A stretch of 64,000 bases of DNA from an uncultured Oscillospiraceae bacterium (GTDB taxonomy: Bacteria; Bacillota; Clostridia; Oscillospirales; Ruminococcaceae), in contig CAKSZX010000006.1 in the NCBI GenBank assembly GCA_934526065.1, positions 73,857-137,856 on the forward strand, written 5' to 3'. Positions within the stretch are counted from its first letter, which is position 1, and each line of letters opens with the position of its first letter. The position numbers and the translations under genes are program-made. The notes under the pieces were generated by a model, which was not told where the DNA came from, ran no database searches, and saw only the letters and a program-made list of their open reading frames with translations. Positions 9,072-17,641 of the stretch are shown here, in pieces.

Positions 9072-10997
9072 GTGAAAATTTCTTTTCAGTCTATTGCAGA
9101 TAAAATTAAAAATTTTAACAGAAATCAAAAAATAGCCGCAGGTGTTTTGACGGTTGCCATAGGGGCAGGGGTTATAACCTCTGTTGTCACGGTGTCAAAA
9201 TATGCTTCGGCAAACGGAGAGCCGATAAGTTTTTCCGAACTCTCCTCGTTTTCTTCATATATATCCTCAATGGTTTCTTCTGCCTCATCGGAAGATTCTT
9301 CAAGCGAGAGCAAAAAGGATATAAAGATAACCCTTAGGCCGTCTTCCGTTGAGGAGGATTTGGAAGTTCAAATCGTGGACGAAAAGGGCGAACTTGTTAC
9401 AAATGATAAGTTTATTCTTACCGTAAAGGGTAAAAATGTAGGCTACAACAAGGACTGGACGGTTGGCGACGGCTTTTTGAAGTTGACAAAACTCAAGGCC
9501 GGTAACTACACGGTAAGCATTCGGGATAAGGACGGCTACATCATGCCGGAACCTATCGAGTGCAAAGTTGCCGAAAAAGTTAAGTATGTGAAAATGGATG
9601 TAAGCGACAAATTGGTTGACGACAGCAAGGTTAACTCGGCAAAAGAGGACGCCGGCTACGGCGCAACTGAGGCAAAGCCTACACCGGCACCGGTAACCGA
9701 CACGGTTGAATATGTGGAAACAGGCAAAAAAGAAGTCGAAAAAGATGTTGAAGTAATTAAATACAAGCCGGTTGTTGTGGAGGACGGAACCATAAAGAAC
9801 AAAAACACCGGCGAGTCAACAAAGTATCACCCTATTTTGGACAGCGAGGGATACATAACAGGCGCATATTATATAGAGCGTGTACCGAAAACACGGAGCC
9901 AGGCTTTAAATATGTTTTGGCTTAGAGTGTATGCGGAAGAGCCGGTCTCTACGCCGGAGCAGGCCTCCACACCGGAGCAGGCCTCTACACCGGAGCAGCC
10001 CTCTACGCCGGAGCAGCCCTCTACGCCGGAGCAGCCCTCTACGCCGGAGCAGCCCTCTACGCCAGAGCAGCCCTCTACGTCGGAATCGACACCTGCGCCA
10101 CGGCCTGATCCTGCTCCTGATCCTGCACCTACACCAACTCCGGAATATGAGGATAAGCGTGTAGATGTAAATATCTTTGATTCTAACGGCAATCTTATCA
10201 GCGAGTATTCCTATTTCGATCTTACCGAAGTTAAGACAACCAAAAAGGAAAAGGTTACAATCCTTACAGGCTGGCAGAATATTGACGGCAGCAGATATTA
10301 CTACGATAAAAACGGCGACAAGGTTATAGGTTCACAGGTTATACAGGGCACCGCATATCTTTTTGACTCCAACGGCAAGCTTGATACCGGCGTGGGCAAG
10401 GGTATAGATGTGTCAAAGTATCAGGGTAATATCGACTGGAACAAGGTAAGGGACGACGGCATAGAATTTGTAATTATCCGTGCAGGCTACCGTGGCTACG
10501 GCTCCGGCGTTTTGGTTGAAGATCCTAAGTTCAGGCAAAACATTCAAGGGGCAACCGCCGCAGGCTTAAAGGTGGGTGTTTACTTCTTCTCACAGGCCAT
10601 TACAACCGAGGAGGCAGTTGAGGAAGCTTCCCTTTGTTTGCAGGCCGTAAGTGGTTACAATTTGGCTTATCCGATATTTATTGACTCTGAATACTCCACA
10701 TCACGGCGTGACGGCAGAGCAGACGGTTTAAGCCAGGAACACCGTACAAAGATAGCCCAGGCTTTCTGTCAGACGGTACAGAACAGCGGTTACAAGGCCG
10801 GTGTTTATGCATCTAAAACATGGTTCTACGGTCAGCTTAATTACTCCGCTTTGTCAAGCTATCATATTTGGATGGCTCATTTTGCACAGCGGACAGACTT
10901 CGCTTACAGATATGATATTTGGCAGTATACAAGCAAAGGTTCCGTAAACGGAATAAACACCGCAGTTGATATGAACTACAGATATCGCTCATATTAA
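9072..10997 (+). CDS. Membrane-anchored GH25 lysozyme-like muramidase
   Basis: A 641-residue surface protein starting at GTG 9072, seven bases after AAGGAG. Residues 21-43 form an uncleaved signal anchor, followed by a Ser-rich segment and a Cna-B/SpaA-like beta domain (about 80-175). A Pro-rich spacer with seven STPEQ(A/P) hexapeptides follows (about 293-334), then a single choline-binding-like repeat (TGWQNIDGSRYYYDKNGDK). The C-terminal GH25 catalytic domain begins GIDVSKYQGNIDW and contains FIDSE, equivalent to the family's acidic active-site pair. GH25 enzymes cleave MurNAc-GlcNAc bonds in peptidoglycan. The layout suggests a wall-spanning arm that carries the enzyme outward. It could act in growth, daughter-cell separation or sporulation; the target is not known. 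Confidence 0.9.
   Translation: MKISFQSIADKIKNFNRNQKIAAGVLTVAIGAGVITSVVTVSKYASANGEPISFSELSSFSSYISSMVSSASSEDSSSESKKDIKITLRPSSVEEDLEVQIVDEKGELVTNDKFILTVKGKNVGYNKDWTVGDGFLKLTKLKAGNYTVSIRDKDGYIMPEPIECKVAEKVKYVKMDVSDKLVDDSKVNSAKEDAGYGATEAKPTPAPVTDTVEYVETGKKEVEKDVEVIKYKPVVVEDGTIKNKNTGESTKYHPILDSEGYITGAYYIERVPKTRSQALNMFWLRVYAEEPVSTPEQASTPEQASTPEQPSTPEQPSTPEQPSTPEQPSTPEQPSTSESTPAPRPDPAPDPAPTPTPEYEDKRVDVNIFDSNGNLISEYSYFDLTEVKTTKKEKVTILTGWQNIDGSRYYYDKNGDKVIGSQVIQGTAYLFDSNGKLDTGVGKGIDVSKYQGNIDWNKVRDDGIEFVIIRAGYRGYGSGVLVEDPKFRQNIQGATAAGLKVGVYFFSQAITTEEAVEEASLCLQAVSGYNLAYPIFIDSEYSTSRRDGRADGLSQEHRTKIAQAFCQTVQNSGYKAGVYASKTWFYGQLNYSALSSYHIWMAHFAQRTDFAYRYDIWQYTSKGSVNGINTAVDMNYRYRSY
9948..10073 (+). repeat. Seven 18-bp coding repeats (STPEQA/P)
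   Basis: In-frame tandem repeats encode the hexapeptide Ser-Thr-Pro-Glu-Gln-(Ala/Pro). Copies are nearly identical at the DNA level, so copy number can change by slippage or recombination without a frameshift, altering the length of the wall-spanning spacer. Confidence 0.95.
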
Positions 10998-11028
10998 AAT
11001 CGCAAAATTTTGTGCAAAAACACAATCG

Positions 11029-11055
11029 AGGCAGGCTTTTTTGAGCCTGCCTTTT
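11029..11055 (+). terminator. Intrinsic terminator of the lysozyme gene
   Basis: 9-bp stem AGGCAGGCT/AGCCTGCCT followed by TTTT. Confidence 0.85.
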
Positions 11056-11144
11056 CATATATTATGCCAATAGTATATAAAATATATCTGTGTTATTATA
11101 TTAACAGGCGCAAAAGCGCCGAAATTTTATATTGAGGTGAAATT

Positions 11145-12530
11145 ATGTCTGAACAGACGAAAAAAGACAGAGATTTTTCCAAAATGGTAATGGGCATTGC
11201 ACTGCCCATTATGGTTCAGAACGGCATAACCAGCTTTGTAAATTTGCTTGACAACCTTATGGTTGGTCAGGTGGGTACAATGCAGATGTCTGCCGTATCT
11301 ATTGTTAACCAGCTTTTTTTCATTTTTAATCTCACCGTAACAGGAAGCCTTGCGGGAGCGGGCATCTACACATCACAGTTCTTCGGCAAAAAAGATACCG
11401 AGGGCGTACAACAAACCGTAAGGTTTAAAATTTATATTGCAACAGCCGTTTTGCTTATTGCAATGGTAGCCTTTACAGGCTTTGGACCGCAGCTTATCGG
11501 GCTGTACTTGGCAGAGGGTGACTCTCGGGGCCGGGTAAGCCAAACTTTGGGCTATGCTTTGGATTACCTGCACATTTTGATGATCGGTTTTATACCCTTT
11601 GCCTATTCCGGCATTTTATCGTCAACTCTCCGTGAGTGCGGTCATACTCCGTTGCCTATGAAAGCCGGCGTTGCGGCAATTTTGACAAACCTTGTTTTTA
11701 ACTGGTTGCTTATTTTCGGTCACCTGGGTATGCCACGGCTCGGCGTAAACGGTGCGGCTATTGCAACGGTTATTTCAAGATTTGTGGAATTTTTTGTAAT
11801 GTTTATCAGCGTTAAACTGAACAAAGAAAAATATTTCTATTTCAACGGTCTGTTTAGCAGCTTTAAAATCAAGCCTAATTTGGCAAAACAAATTACACTT
11901 AAAGGCATACCTCTTCTGATGAATGACAGTTTATGGGGCACCGGCACATCAATGGTCGTTGCGGCATACGCTTCAAGGGGATTGCATGTTGTTGCGGCAT
12001 ACAACATATCAAATACTGTGGGCAATTTCTTTAACAGCGTGTTCTTGGCAATGGGCATTTCCGCATCTATTATTATAGGCCACGAACTGGGGGCGGACAG
12101 GAAAGAGCAGGCTTATGATTATGCAACACGCCTGCTTAAAATCAGCGTTAAGGTCTGTTTGGAATTGGCAGTGTTTATAGCGGCAACATCGCTGTTTGTG
12201 CCGAATTTGTACAACACCGAGCCGGAAGTAAAGTCCTTGGCGGCACAGTTTATAATTGTCTATGCATTTTACAGCACAATTCAGGGTTACATATTCGTCA
12301 GCTACAACACATTGCGCTCCGGCGGTAAAACATTTATCACATTCCTGTTTGACTCCGGCTTTGTGTGCTGTGTGACTTTGCCGGTGGCATACTGCCTTAC
12401 ACATTTTACAACACTGCCTATTTTAACATGCTACATTCTTGTATGCTGTGTTGACCTTATAAAGGTTGTTTTAGGCACCGTGCTTATAAGAAAAAAGATT
12501 TGGGTCGTGAATATGGTTTCCGACCGGTAA
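11145..12530 (+). CDS. MATE-family multidrug/sodium antiporter
   Basis: A 461-residue integral membrane protein with about 12 hydrophobic segments arranged as two related halves, starting MVMGIALPIMVQNGITSFVNLLDNLMVG in the usual MATE manner. MATE carriers export cationic compounds in exchange for Na+ or H+. The start at ATG 11145 follows GAGGTG. The gene is monocistronic, between two terminators. The substrate cannot be predicted. Confidence 0.92.
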   Translation: MSEQTKKDRDFSKMVMGIALPIMVQNGITSFVNLLDNLMVGQVGTMQMSAVSIVNQLFFIFNLTVTGSLAGAGIYTSQFFGKKDTEGVQQTVRFKIYIATAVLLIAMVAFTGFGPQLIGLYLAEGDSRGRVSQTLGYALDYLHILMIGFIPFAYSGILSSTLRECGHTPLPMKAGVAAILTNLVFNWLLIFGHLGMPRLGVNGAAIATVISRFVEFFVMFISVKLNKEKYFYFNGLFSSFKIKPNLAKQITLKGIPLLMNDSLWGTGTSMVVAAYASRGLHVVAAYNISNTVGNFFNSVFLAMGISASIIIGHELGADRKEQAYDYATRLLKISVKVCLELAVFIAATSLFVPNLYNTEPEVKSLAAQFIIVYAFYSTIQGYIFVSYNTLRSGGKTFITFLFDSGFVCCVTLPVAYCLTHFTTLPILTCYILVCCVDLIKVVLGTVLIRKKIWVVNMVSDR

Positions 12531-12534
12531 TGGG

Positions 12535-12560
12535 AAAGCGGCTTGAAAAAGCCGCTTTTG
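12535..12560 (+). terminator. Intrinsic terminator of the MATE gene
   Basis: 10-bp stem AAAGCGGCTT/AAGCCGCTTT with a GAAA loop, immediately after the stop codon. Confidence 0.85.
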
Positions 12561-12623
12561 TCGTCTTGATATTTACACATATTTTTGATAGAATACATCT
12601 GTATATCAAGGAGGTATGGGCAA

Positions 12624-12833
12624 ATGGACGCTATGGTAAAAAGAATAAATGAATTATACAAAAAAAGCAAGGCAGAGGGATTGACCGAGGAAGAAAAACA
12701 CGAACAGGCAAAGCTGAGACGGGAATATGTAAAAGGTTTCCGCAAGGACCTTATCAGCCAGCTTAACAACGTTACTTTAAAAAACCCCGACGGCAGCCTT
12801 ACACACCTGCGGGATAAGGGTATAAAAGAATAA
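12624..12833 (+). CDS. DUF896 / YnzC-like small protein
   Basis: A 69-residue charged, helical protein of the UPF0291 (DUF896) family, with the conserved pattern KRINELYKKSKAEGLTEEEK and a tail ending in LTHLRDKG. ATG 12624 is chosen for the strong AAGGAGG nine bases upstream; ATG 12633 is a possible alternative. The B. subtilis homologue YnzC forms a helical hairpin and its role is not settled. It sits alone between terminators. Confidence 0.88.
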   Translation: MDAMVKRINELYKKSKAEGLTEEEKHEQAKLRREYVKGFRKDLISQLNNVTLKNPDGSLTHLRDKGIKE

Positions 12834-12858
12834 GCGCAAAGTTTATGTTTAAAATCCG

Positions 12859-12884
12859 AGAGAGCCGAAAGGCTCTCTTTTTTT
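12859..12884 (+). terminator. Intrinsic terminator of the DUF896 gene
   Basis: 7-8-bp stem GAGAGCC/GGCTCTC with a GAAA loop and a run of seven T residues. Confidence 0.9.
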
Positions 12885-13064
12885 GGTGCTCATATGTTAA
12901 AGGATATTAAAAATTATCTTGATTTTGCCAAAGTATTACTACTAAATTGCACAAAAATACCACTCTCAATTTATGTGATATATAGAAAATACAATATGTA
13001 TATTGAAATGAAACCGGACAAAAAATATAATATTTATAATAATTTTAATTTTAGGGAGGCAATT

Positions 13065-15590
13065 ATGAGCCTTAAAAAAAGAGGGTTGGCCGGTACCGAA
13101 AACCCGGCAATAACAGAAAGAGAAAAGGAAAATCATCTGCTGTCCGGCAAGCGGGCACGGCAGGGCTTTGTTCTTTTAAAAAACGACGGAATGTTGCCCT
13201 TAAACAGGGGCGATAAGTTGGCAATTTACGGCGGCGGCGCAGGAAAAACCATAAAGGGCGGCACAGGCAGCGGCGATGTAAACGAGAGAAAAAGCGTTTC
13301 CATATACGAGGGCTTAGTGGCCAAGGGCGTGGAAATAACCGACAAAGATTGGATTTTAGGTTATGAGGAAATATATCGGCAGGCACGCCTTGACTGGAAA
13401 AATAAAATTCAGGAAGATTTGCCGATGTATAACGGAAATTTCTTTCTTTCATATTCATCACATCAATTTTCTATGCCGGTAGGCGAACCTATCGACATTG
13501 AAAAAGCCAAGGCAGACGGCGCAGACAGAGCACTGTTTGTTTTAAGCCGTATTGCCGGGGAGAGCAAGGACAGAAAGGACGAAGCAGGAGATTATTATAT
13601 TTCCCACAGTGAAAAACAGCTTTTGACCCGGGTTTGTCGGCGGTATAAAGAGGTGTGTCTGGTAATAAATTCCGGCAGCGTTGTCGATTTGGCATTTACA
13701 GACGAGTTTCCTAACATAAAAGCGATAATTTACTATGTTCAGGCCGGTCAGCGGGGCGGCGACGCCTTGGCAAGTGTGCTTTTGGGCGAAGTTGTTCCGC
13801 AGGGCAAATTAACCGACACATGGCCCGCTGACTATCGGGATTTGCCAAGTGCCGATACATTCAGTTATAAATCCGGCAGTGTTTACAAAGAGGAATATAT
13901 AGACGATATTTATGTAGGCTACCGCTATTTTGATACATTCGGTGTGCCGGTGAGATACGGATTCGGTTACGGTTTGGGTTACACGGAAACGGAGATTTTA
14001 AATCCGGGATTGGAAGTATCTCAAATCGGCGGAGAAAATAAAATTATCGTTGACGCAACGGTGAAAAATATAGGCGACAAGTATGACGGCAGAGAGGTTG
14101 TTCAGGTTTATGTAAGCGCACCACAAGAGGGGCTTGATAAGGAATTCCGCAGGCTTGTGGGCTTTAAAAAGACAGGCTTGTTAAAACCGGAAGAAGAAGA
14201 GCAGGTAAAAATTGAATTTTCTGCGGAAGGGCTTACAAGTTTTGACGAAGAAAAATCCGCCTACACTTTGCAAAAAGGTCTTTACGGCGTGTGGGTCGGC
14301 AACAGCCTTGAAAGCGCCCGGCTTGTTGGGTCAATCCTTTTGGAGGAGACAATAATCACCGAAAAATTGCGGCATGTGTGCCCGTTAAAAGAAGAACTTA
14401 AAACAATTAAGCCCGACAAAGCTGTCGTTTTGGCAAAAGAGGCTCGGTGGCATAAAAGGGGCGAAAAATTGCCTGTCATAAAAATTAACGGCAATCTTAT
14501 AAAGACAAAAACAGCGGTTTATGATTCGGATACAAAGCCTCTTATCGGCGAAGCGGGCAAACTTGTGGAAGAAATGTCTGTTGAAAAACTTATAAGTATG
14601 GCAAGCGGAGACCCGGGTAAGGGACAATCTGCCCTGGGCGGCGCCGCACAAACTGTGCCGGGGGCCGCCGCAGAAACGGTTGGAGATGAAAATATCGCAA
14701 GTATGGTTTTGGCAGACGGCCCTCGGGGACTTAGGCTCAAACAGGTTTTCTATGTAAAAGATGACGGCACAATGGAGGAAAGCACGATTTTTGCCGCACT
14801 GGAACACGGTTTCTTTGAGGAGGAGAAAATTCATACAGGCAAGCCCAGATACCAGTTTTGCACAAGTATACCGGTTGGCACGCTTCTTGCTCAAACATGG
14901 GATACGGAGCTTATAAAAGAAGTGGGCGAGATGATAGGCCATGAGATGAATTTGTTTAATGTTACCCTGTGGCTTGCCCCGGGTATGAACATTCACCGCA
15001 ATCCTCTTTGCGGAAGAAATTTTGAATATTATTCAGAAGATCCGTTTTTAAGCGGTATGATGGCCGCCGCAATGACAAAAGGTGTGCAAAGCGTTGCCGG
15101 CTGCGGTACCACAATCAAGCACTACGCCTGCAATAACTGTGAGGATAACAGAATGGGCTCCGACTCGATAGTTTCCGAAAGAGCATTGAGAGAAATCTAC
15201 TTAAAGGGCTTTGAAATTGCAATTAAGGAAAGTCAGCCGATGTCTATTATGACAAGTTATAATATGGTAAATGGTGTGCATACCGCCAACAGCTACGACC
15301 TTTGCACAAAAGTAGCAAGGGATGAGTGGGGCTTTGCCGGGGCGATTATGACCGACTGGACAACAACCGTTGCATCCACACGGGGTGAATGCAGCGCACG
15401 GGGCTGTATGCGAGCAGGCAATGATATGGTTATGCCCGGCGTGCCGGAGGATGTTGAAAGCATTAAAACCGCACTTGCCGACGGCAGTCTGCCTATTGAA
15501 AAATTAAAGAGATGTATTTACAACACCGTTAAACTGGCTTTGGCGTCAAATCAATACACCGACCGGAAGTGTTACACCGGCAAAGATTGA
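13065..15590 (+). CDS. GH3 beta-glucosidase with reversed domain order
   Basis: An 841-residue glycoside hydrolase. The order is unlike common GH3 enzymes: the alpha/beta sandwich usually found at the C-terminus comes first (ARQGFVLLKNDGMLPL near residues 28-43), then a fibronectin-III-like domain (about 320-420), and the TIM barrel last (about 520-830, with LAPGMNIHRNPLCGRNFEYYSEDP split at residues 636-659). The nucleophile is the Asp in GAIMTDW. The enzyme should remove glucose or a related sugar from the non-reducing end of oligosaccharides. No signal peptide is visible, so it is probably cytoplasmic. ATG 13065 follows AGGGAGG; the upstream AT-rich extension is rejected. The same order is known in Butyrivibrio fibrisolvens and some Ruminococcus enzymes. 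Confidence 0.92.
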   Translation: MSLKKRGLAGTENPAITEREKENHLLSGKRARQGFVLLKNDGMLPLNRGDKLAIYGGGAGKTIKGGTGSGDVNERKSVSIYEGLVAKGVEITDKDWILGYEEIYRQARLDWKNKIQEDLPMYNGNFFLSYSSHQFSMPVGEPIDIEKAKADGADRALFVLSRIAGESKDRKDEAGDYYISHSEKQLLTRVCRRYKEVCLVINSGSVVDLAFTDEFPNIKAIIYYVQAGQRGGDALASVLLGEVVPQGKLTDTWPADYRDLPSADTFSYKSGSVYKEEYIDDIYVGYRYFDTFGVPVRYGFGYGLGYTETEILNPGLEVSQIGGENKIIVDATVKNIGDKYDGREVVQVYVSAPQEGLDKEFRRLVGFKKTGLLKPEEEEQVKIEFSAEGLTSFDEEKSAYTLQKGLYGVWVGNSLESARLVGSILLEETIITEKLRHVCPLKEELKTIKPDKAVVLAKEARWHKRGEKLPVIKINGNLIKTKTAVYDSDTKPLIGEAGKLVEEMSVEKLISMASGDPGKGQSALGGAAQTVPGAAAETVGDENIASMVLADGPRGLRLKQVFYVKDDGTMEESTIFAALEHGFFEEEKIHTGKPRYQFCTSIPVGTLLAQTWDTELIKEVGEMIGHEMNLFNVTLWLAPGMNIHRNPLCGRNFEYYSEDPFLSGMMAAAMTKGVQSVAGCGTTIKHYACNNCEDNRMGSDSIVSERALREIYLKGFEIAIKESQPMSIMTSYNMVNGVHTANSYDLCTKVARDEWGFAGAIMTDWTTTVASTRGECSARGCMRAGNDMVMPGVPEDVESIKTALADGSLPIEKLKRCIYNTVKLALASNQYTDRKCYTGKD

Positions 15591-15668
15591 CCCTTAATTT
15601 CTTATAAGATATTATATAAAAACAAAATGTAAAAGGGTCAGTTTACACCCTATGAAATCATAAAAAGG

Positions 15669-15702
15669 AAAACAGCAAGGTTTAGCCTTGCTGTTTTGTT
15701 TT
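15669..15702 (+). terminator. Intrinsic terminator of the GH3 gene
   Basis: 10-bp stem AACAGCAAGG/CCTTGCTGTT with a 5-base loop, then a T-rich run. Confidence 0.85.
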
Positions 15703-15803
15703 TCGATTTTATCTGTATGATAAAATCATTATGGCCTCATATAGAAATTGCAGGTTGGGAGATGTCCTGTTGATATGAGTTTTTCTATGTTTCTATTATA
15801 CCA

Positions 15804-15846
15804 TTGAAAATGCATATAATAAAGTGTATAATTGTATGTATTATAC
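15804..15846 (+). promoter_or_regulatory. Promoter and candidate autoregulatory operator of the MocR gene
   Basis: TTGAAA (15804-15809), 17-base spacer, TATAAT (15827-15832). The -10 box is one arm of an inverted repeat GTATAAT/ATTATAC (15826-15832 and 15840-15846), and a related ATATAAT lies at 15814-15820. A bound regulator would mask the promoter, which suits MocR autoregulation (inference). Confidence 0.65.
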
Positions 15847-15872
15847 TTTTCTTTTAAAAAAGGAGACGAAAA

Positions 15873-17249
15873 ATGCCTGTAAATTCATTTGAATACTATC
15901 CGCTTACATGGCGACCGGACAGAAATAACCTGACAAGGCCGGTGTATCTGTCTTTGGCGCAGCTTTTGGAAAATGATATTTTAAACGGCGTTTTGCGACG
16001 GGATACAAAATTGCCGCCGCAAAGGGAGCTTGCAGACTTTTTGGACATAAATTTTACAACAGTTACAAGAGCTTACACCATATGCCGGGATAAGGGGCTT
16101 ATTTACGGCGTAAAGGGAAGCGGCACATTTGTTTCAAGGGTTAAACGCAAGTCGGTTGCCGTAGGACCGGCGGCACCGGGAAGCAGGATAGAACTTGGAT
16201 TTATGAAATCATTTGAAGAATGTAACGAAATTCTTATTCCATCTGTCCGCAGGGTTCGGGGAAAGAAATATCTTGGGGATTTGTTGCAGTATGATTACCC
16301 CTTGGGTATGCCTCATCAGTTGGTAGCGGCCGAACAGTTTTTTGACTACAAAGGAGACAACTGTGCGATTACATCCGGTGTGCAAAACTCATTGGCAGTT
16401 TGTTTTACGGCTCTTTTTTCTCCCGGCGATAAAATAGCCGTTGACGAATACACCTATCCTAATGTTATAGAGCTTGCAAAAGCATATAACTTAAAACTTT
16501 TTGGGGTAAGTGCCGATATAGACGGTATGTTGCCGGAAAAACTACAAAACCTTTGTCGGACGGAAAATATAAAGGGCATTTATCTTATGCCGGGCTGCGC
16601 AAACCCCACCACATTTTCCATGCCCGGCGAGAGACGAGAGCAAATTGCAAATATCATAAAAAAACATAATTTGCGGCTTATAGAAGATGACATTCTCGGC
16701 TTTTTGGCGGAAAAGAGGGAAAAATCTCTGTCAAGCCTTGCACCGGAAAATTCGGTATGCGTGGCCGGCACATCAAAGATGATATGTTCCGGCATAAGGG
16801 TGGCGTATATAATGTATCCCGACAGGTTTAAAAAAACCATTGAAAATGCAATTTTTAACATAAATGTAAAGACATCTTCTTTAGACGCAGAAATTGTAAC
16901 CCAATTTATAAAGGACGGCTACCTGCCTAAAATGACACGGGAGAAAACCAAAAAAGCGGTTGAGGTAAACAAGATTTTTGAAGAATATTTCCCGAACAAC
17001 AAGCAATATTCAAAAATACCTACGCTTTTCCGTTGCATTGATATAAATACATCACGACCGGGAGATGAAATAGAGGAAGAACTCAGTGACAGATCGGTTT
17101 CGGTTTACCACTCCGACAGATTTTCTGTTTCCAACGGTGAAAGGAGATTTATCCGTGTGGCACTGGCATCGGTGCGATCTTACGATGAACTCCGTGAAGG
17201 ATTAAACATACTGAAAAATTATCTTATTGAAAAAGGATATATCAGTTAA
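15873..17249 (+). CDS. MocR/PdxR-type GntR-aminotransferase regulator
   Basis: A 458-residue regulator with a winged helix-turn-helix of the GntR family at residues 20-90 (LPPQRELADFLDINFTTVTRAY) fused to a fold-type I aminotransferase-like domain. The likely PLP-binding Lys is Lys302 in AGTSKMICSGIR. MocR proteins sense PLP or PLP-amino acid adducts and control vitamin B6, GABA, taurine or amino-acid transport genes. It starts at ATG 15873 behind AGGAGA. The next gene downstream on the same strand is an APC permease with its own promoter, a plausible target (inference). The exact effector is unknown. Confidence 0.92.
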   Translation: MPVNSFEYYPLTWRPDRNNLTRPVYLSLAQLLENDILNGVLRRDTKLPPQRELADFLDINFTTVTRAYTICRDKGLIYGVKGSGTFVSRVKRKSVAVGPAAPGSRIELGFMKSFEECNEILIPSVRRVRGKKYLGDLLQYDYPLGMPHQLVAAEQFFDYKGDNCAITSGVQNSLAVCFTALFSPGDKIAVDEYTYPNVIELAKAYNLKLFGVSADIDGMLPEKLQNLCRTENIKGIYLMPGCANPTTFSMPGERREQIANIIKKHNLRLIEDDILGFLAEKREKSLSSLAPENSVCVAGTSKMICSGIRVAYIMYPDRFKKTIENAIFNINVKTSSLDAEIVTQFIKDGYLPKMTREKTKKAVEVNKIFEEYFPNNKQYSKIPTLFRCIDINTSRPGDEIEEELSDRSVSVYHSDRFSVSNGERRFIRVALASVRSYDELREGLNILKNYLIEKGYIS

Positions 17250-17545
17250 AATTATATTATTTTTTGTTTTTCAGCCCACTGCACCGCCTGCTCTCTTTGC
17301 CAAAAGGGGGGCGGGTTTTGTGTGTTATTCCCCCTATAATTCTACAAGACATAGGAATTTTATTCTGTTTATATTGTTAAAAAAATATCAATCTATATGT
17401 AAAAATTATCGAACTTTTTGTATAAATTACACCAAACAATCAGAAATCAAGAGAAAATTATATTAAATTTATCGGTAAAAAGCATAAATATGGATTTTTG
17501 ATTTTGGGAAATTTCTACAAAATTTTAATTGCGGTTAAAAAATAA

Positions 17546-17575
17546 TTGATAAATTGTTCATAATTCGTTTATAAT
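17546..17575 (+). promoter_or_regulatory. Promoter of the first APC permease
   Basis: TTGATA (17546-17551), 18-base spacer, TATAAT (17570-17575). Confidence 0.6.
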
Positions 17576-17589
17576 TTAGTCAAGAAAAA

Positions 17590-17614
17590 CAGTACCGCAG
17601 TGATACCGGTGCTG
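17590..17614 (+). promoter_or_regulatory. Leader hairpin upstream of the first APC permease
   Basis: 8-bp stem CAGTACCG/CGGTGCTG (one U-G pair) with loop CAGTGATAC, about 14 bases before the AGGAG ribosome binding site. The paralogous permease has a hairpin at the same place with an unrelated stem but a loop that also contains GTGAT. Confidence 0.5.
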
Positions 17615-17641
17615 AGGGAGAAATAAAAGGAGAAAATTAAT

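Larger units (their letters stand above)
17250..17641 (+). other. Leader and promoter region of the first APC permease
   Basis: No gene is supported. A weak hairpin with CCGCC/GGCGG arms (about 17283-17316) may end MocR transcription. The promoter TTGATA-N18-TATAAT lies at 17546-17575 and a leader hairpin at 17590-17614. Confidence 0.6.

Noticed and set aside
9869..10192. Gly/Val-Glu-Cys-rich open frame opposite the lysozyme gene
   Set aside because: Shadow of the STPEQ coding repeats on the other strand.
14385..14996. 203-codon minus-strand frame opposite the GH3 gene
   Set aside because: Shadow frame; no start site signals and no domain, while the plus strand encodes a conserved enzyme.
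17250..17466. 79-codon plus-strand frame after the MocR gene
   Set aside because: Overlaps the end of MocR, has no ribosome binding site and contains a terminator-like hairpin and AT-rich leader DNA.
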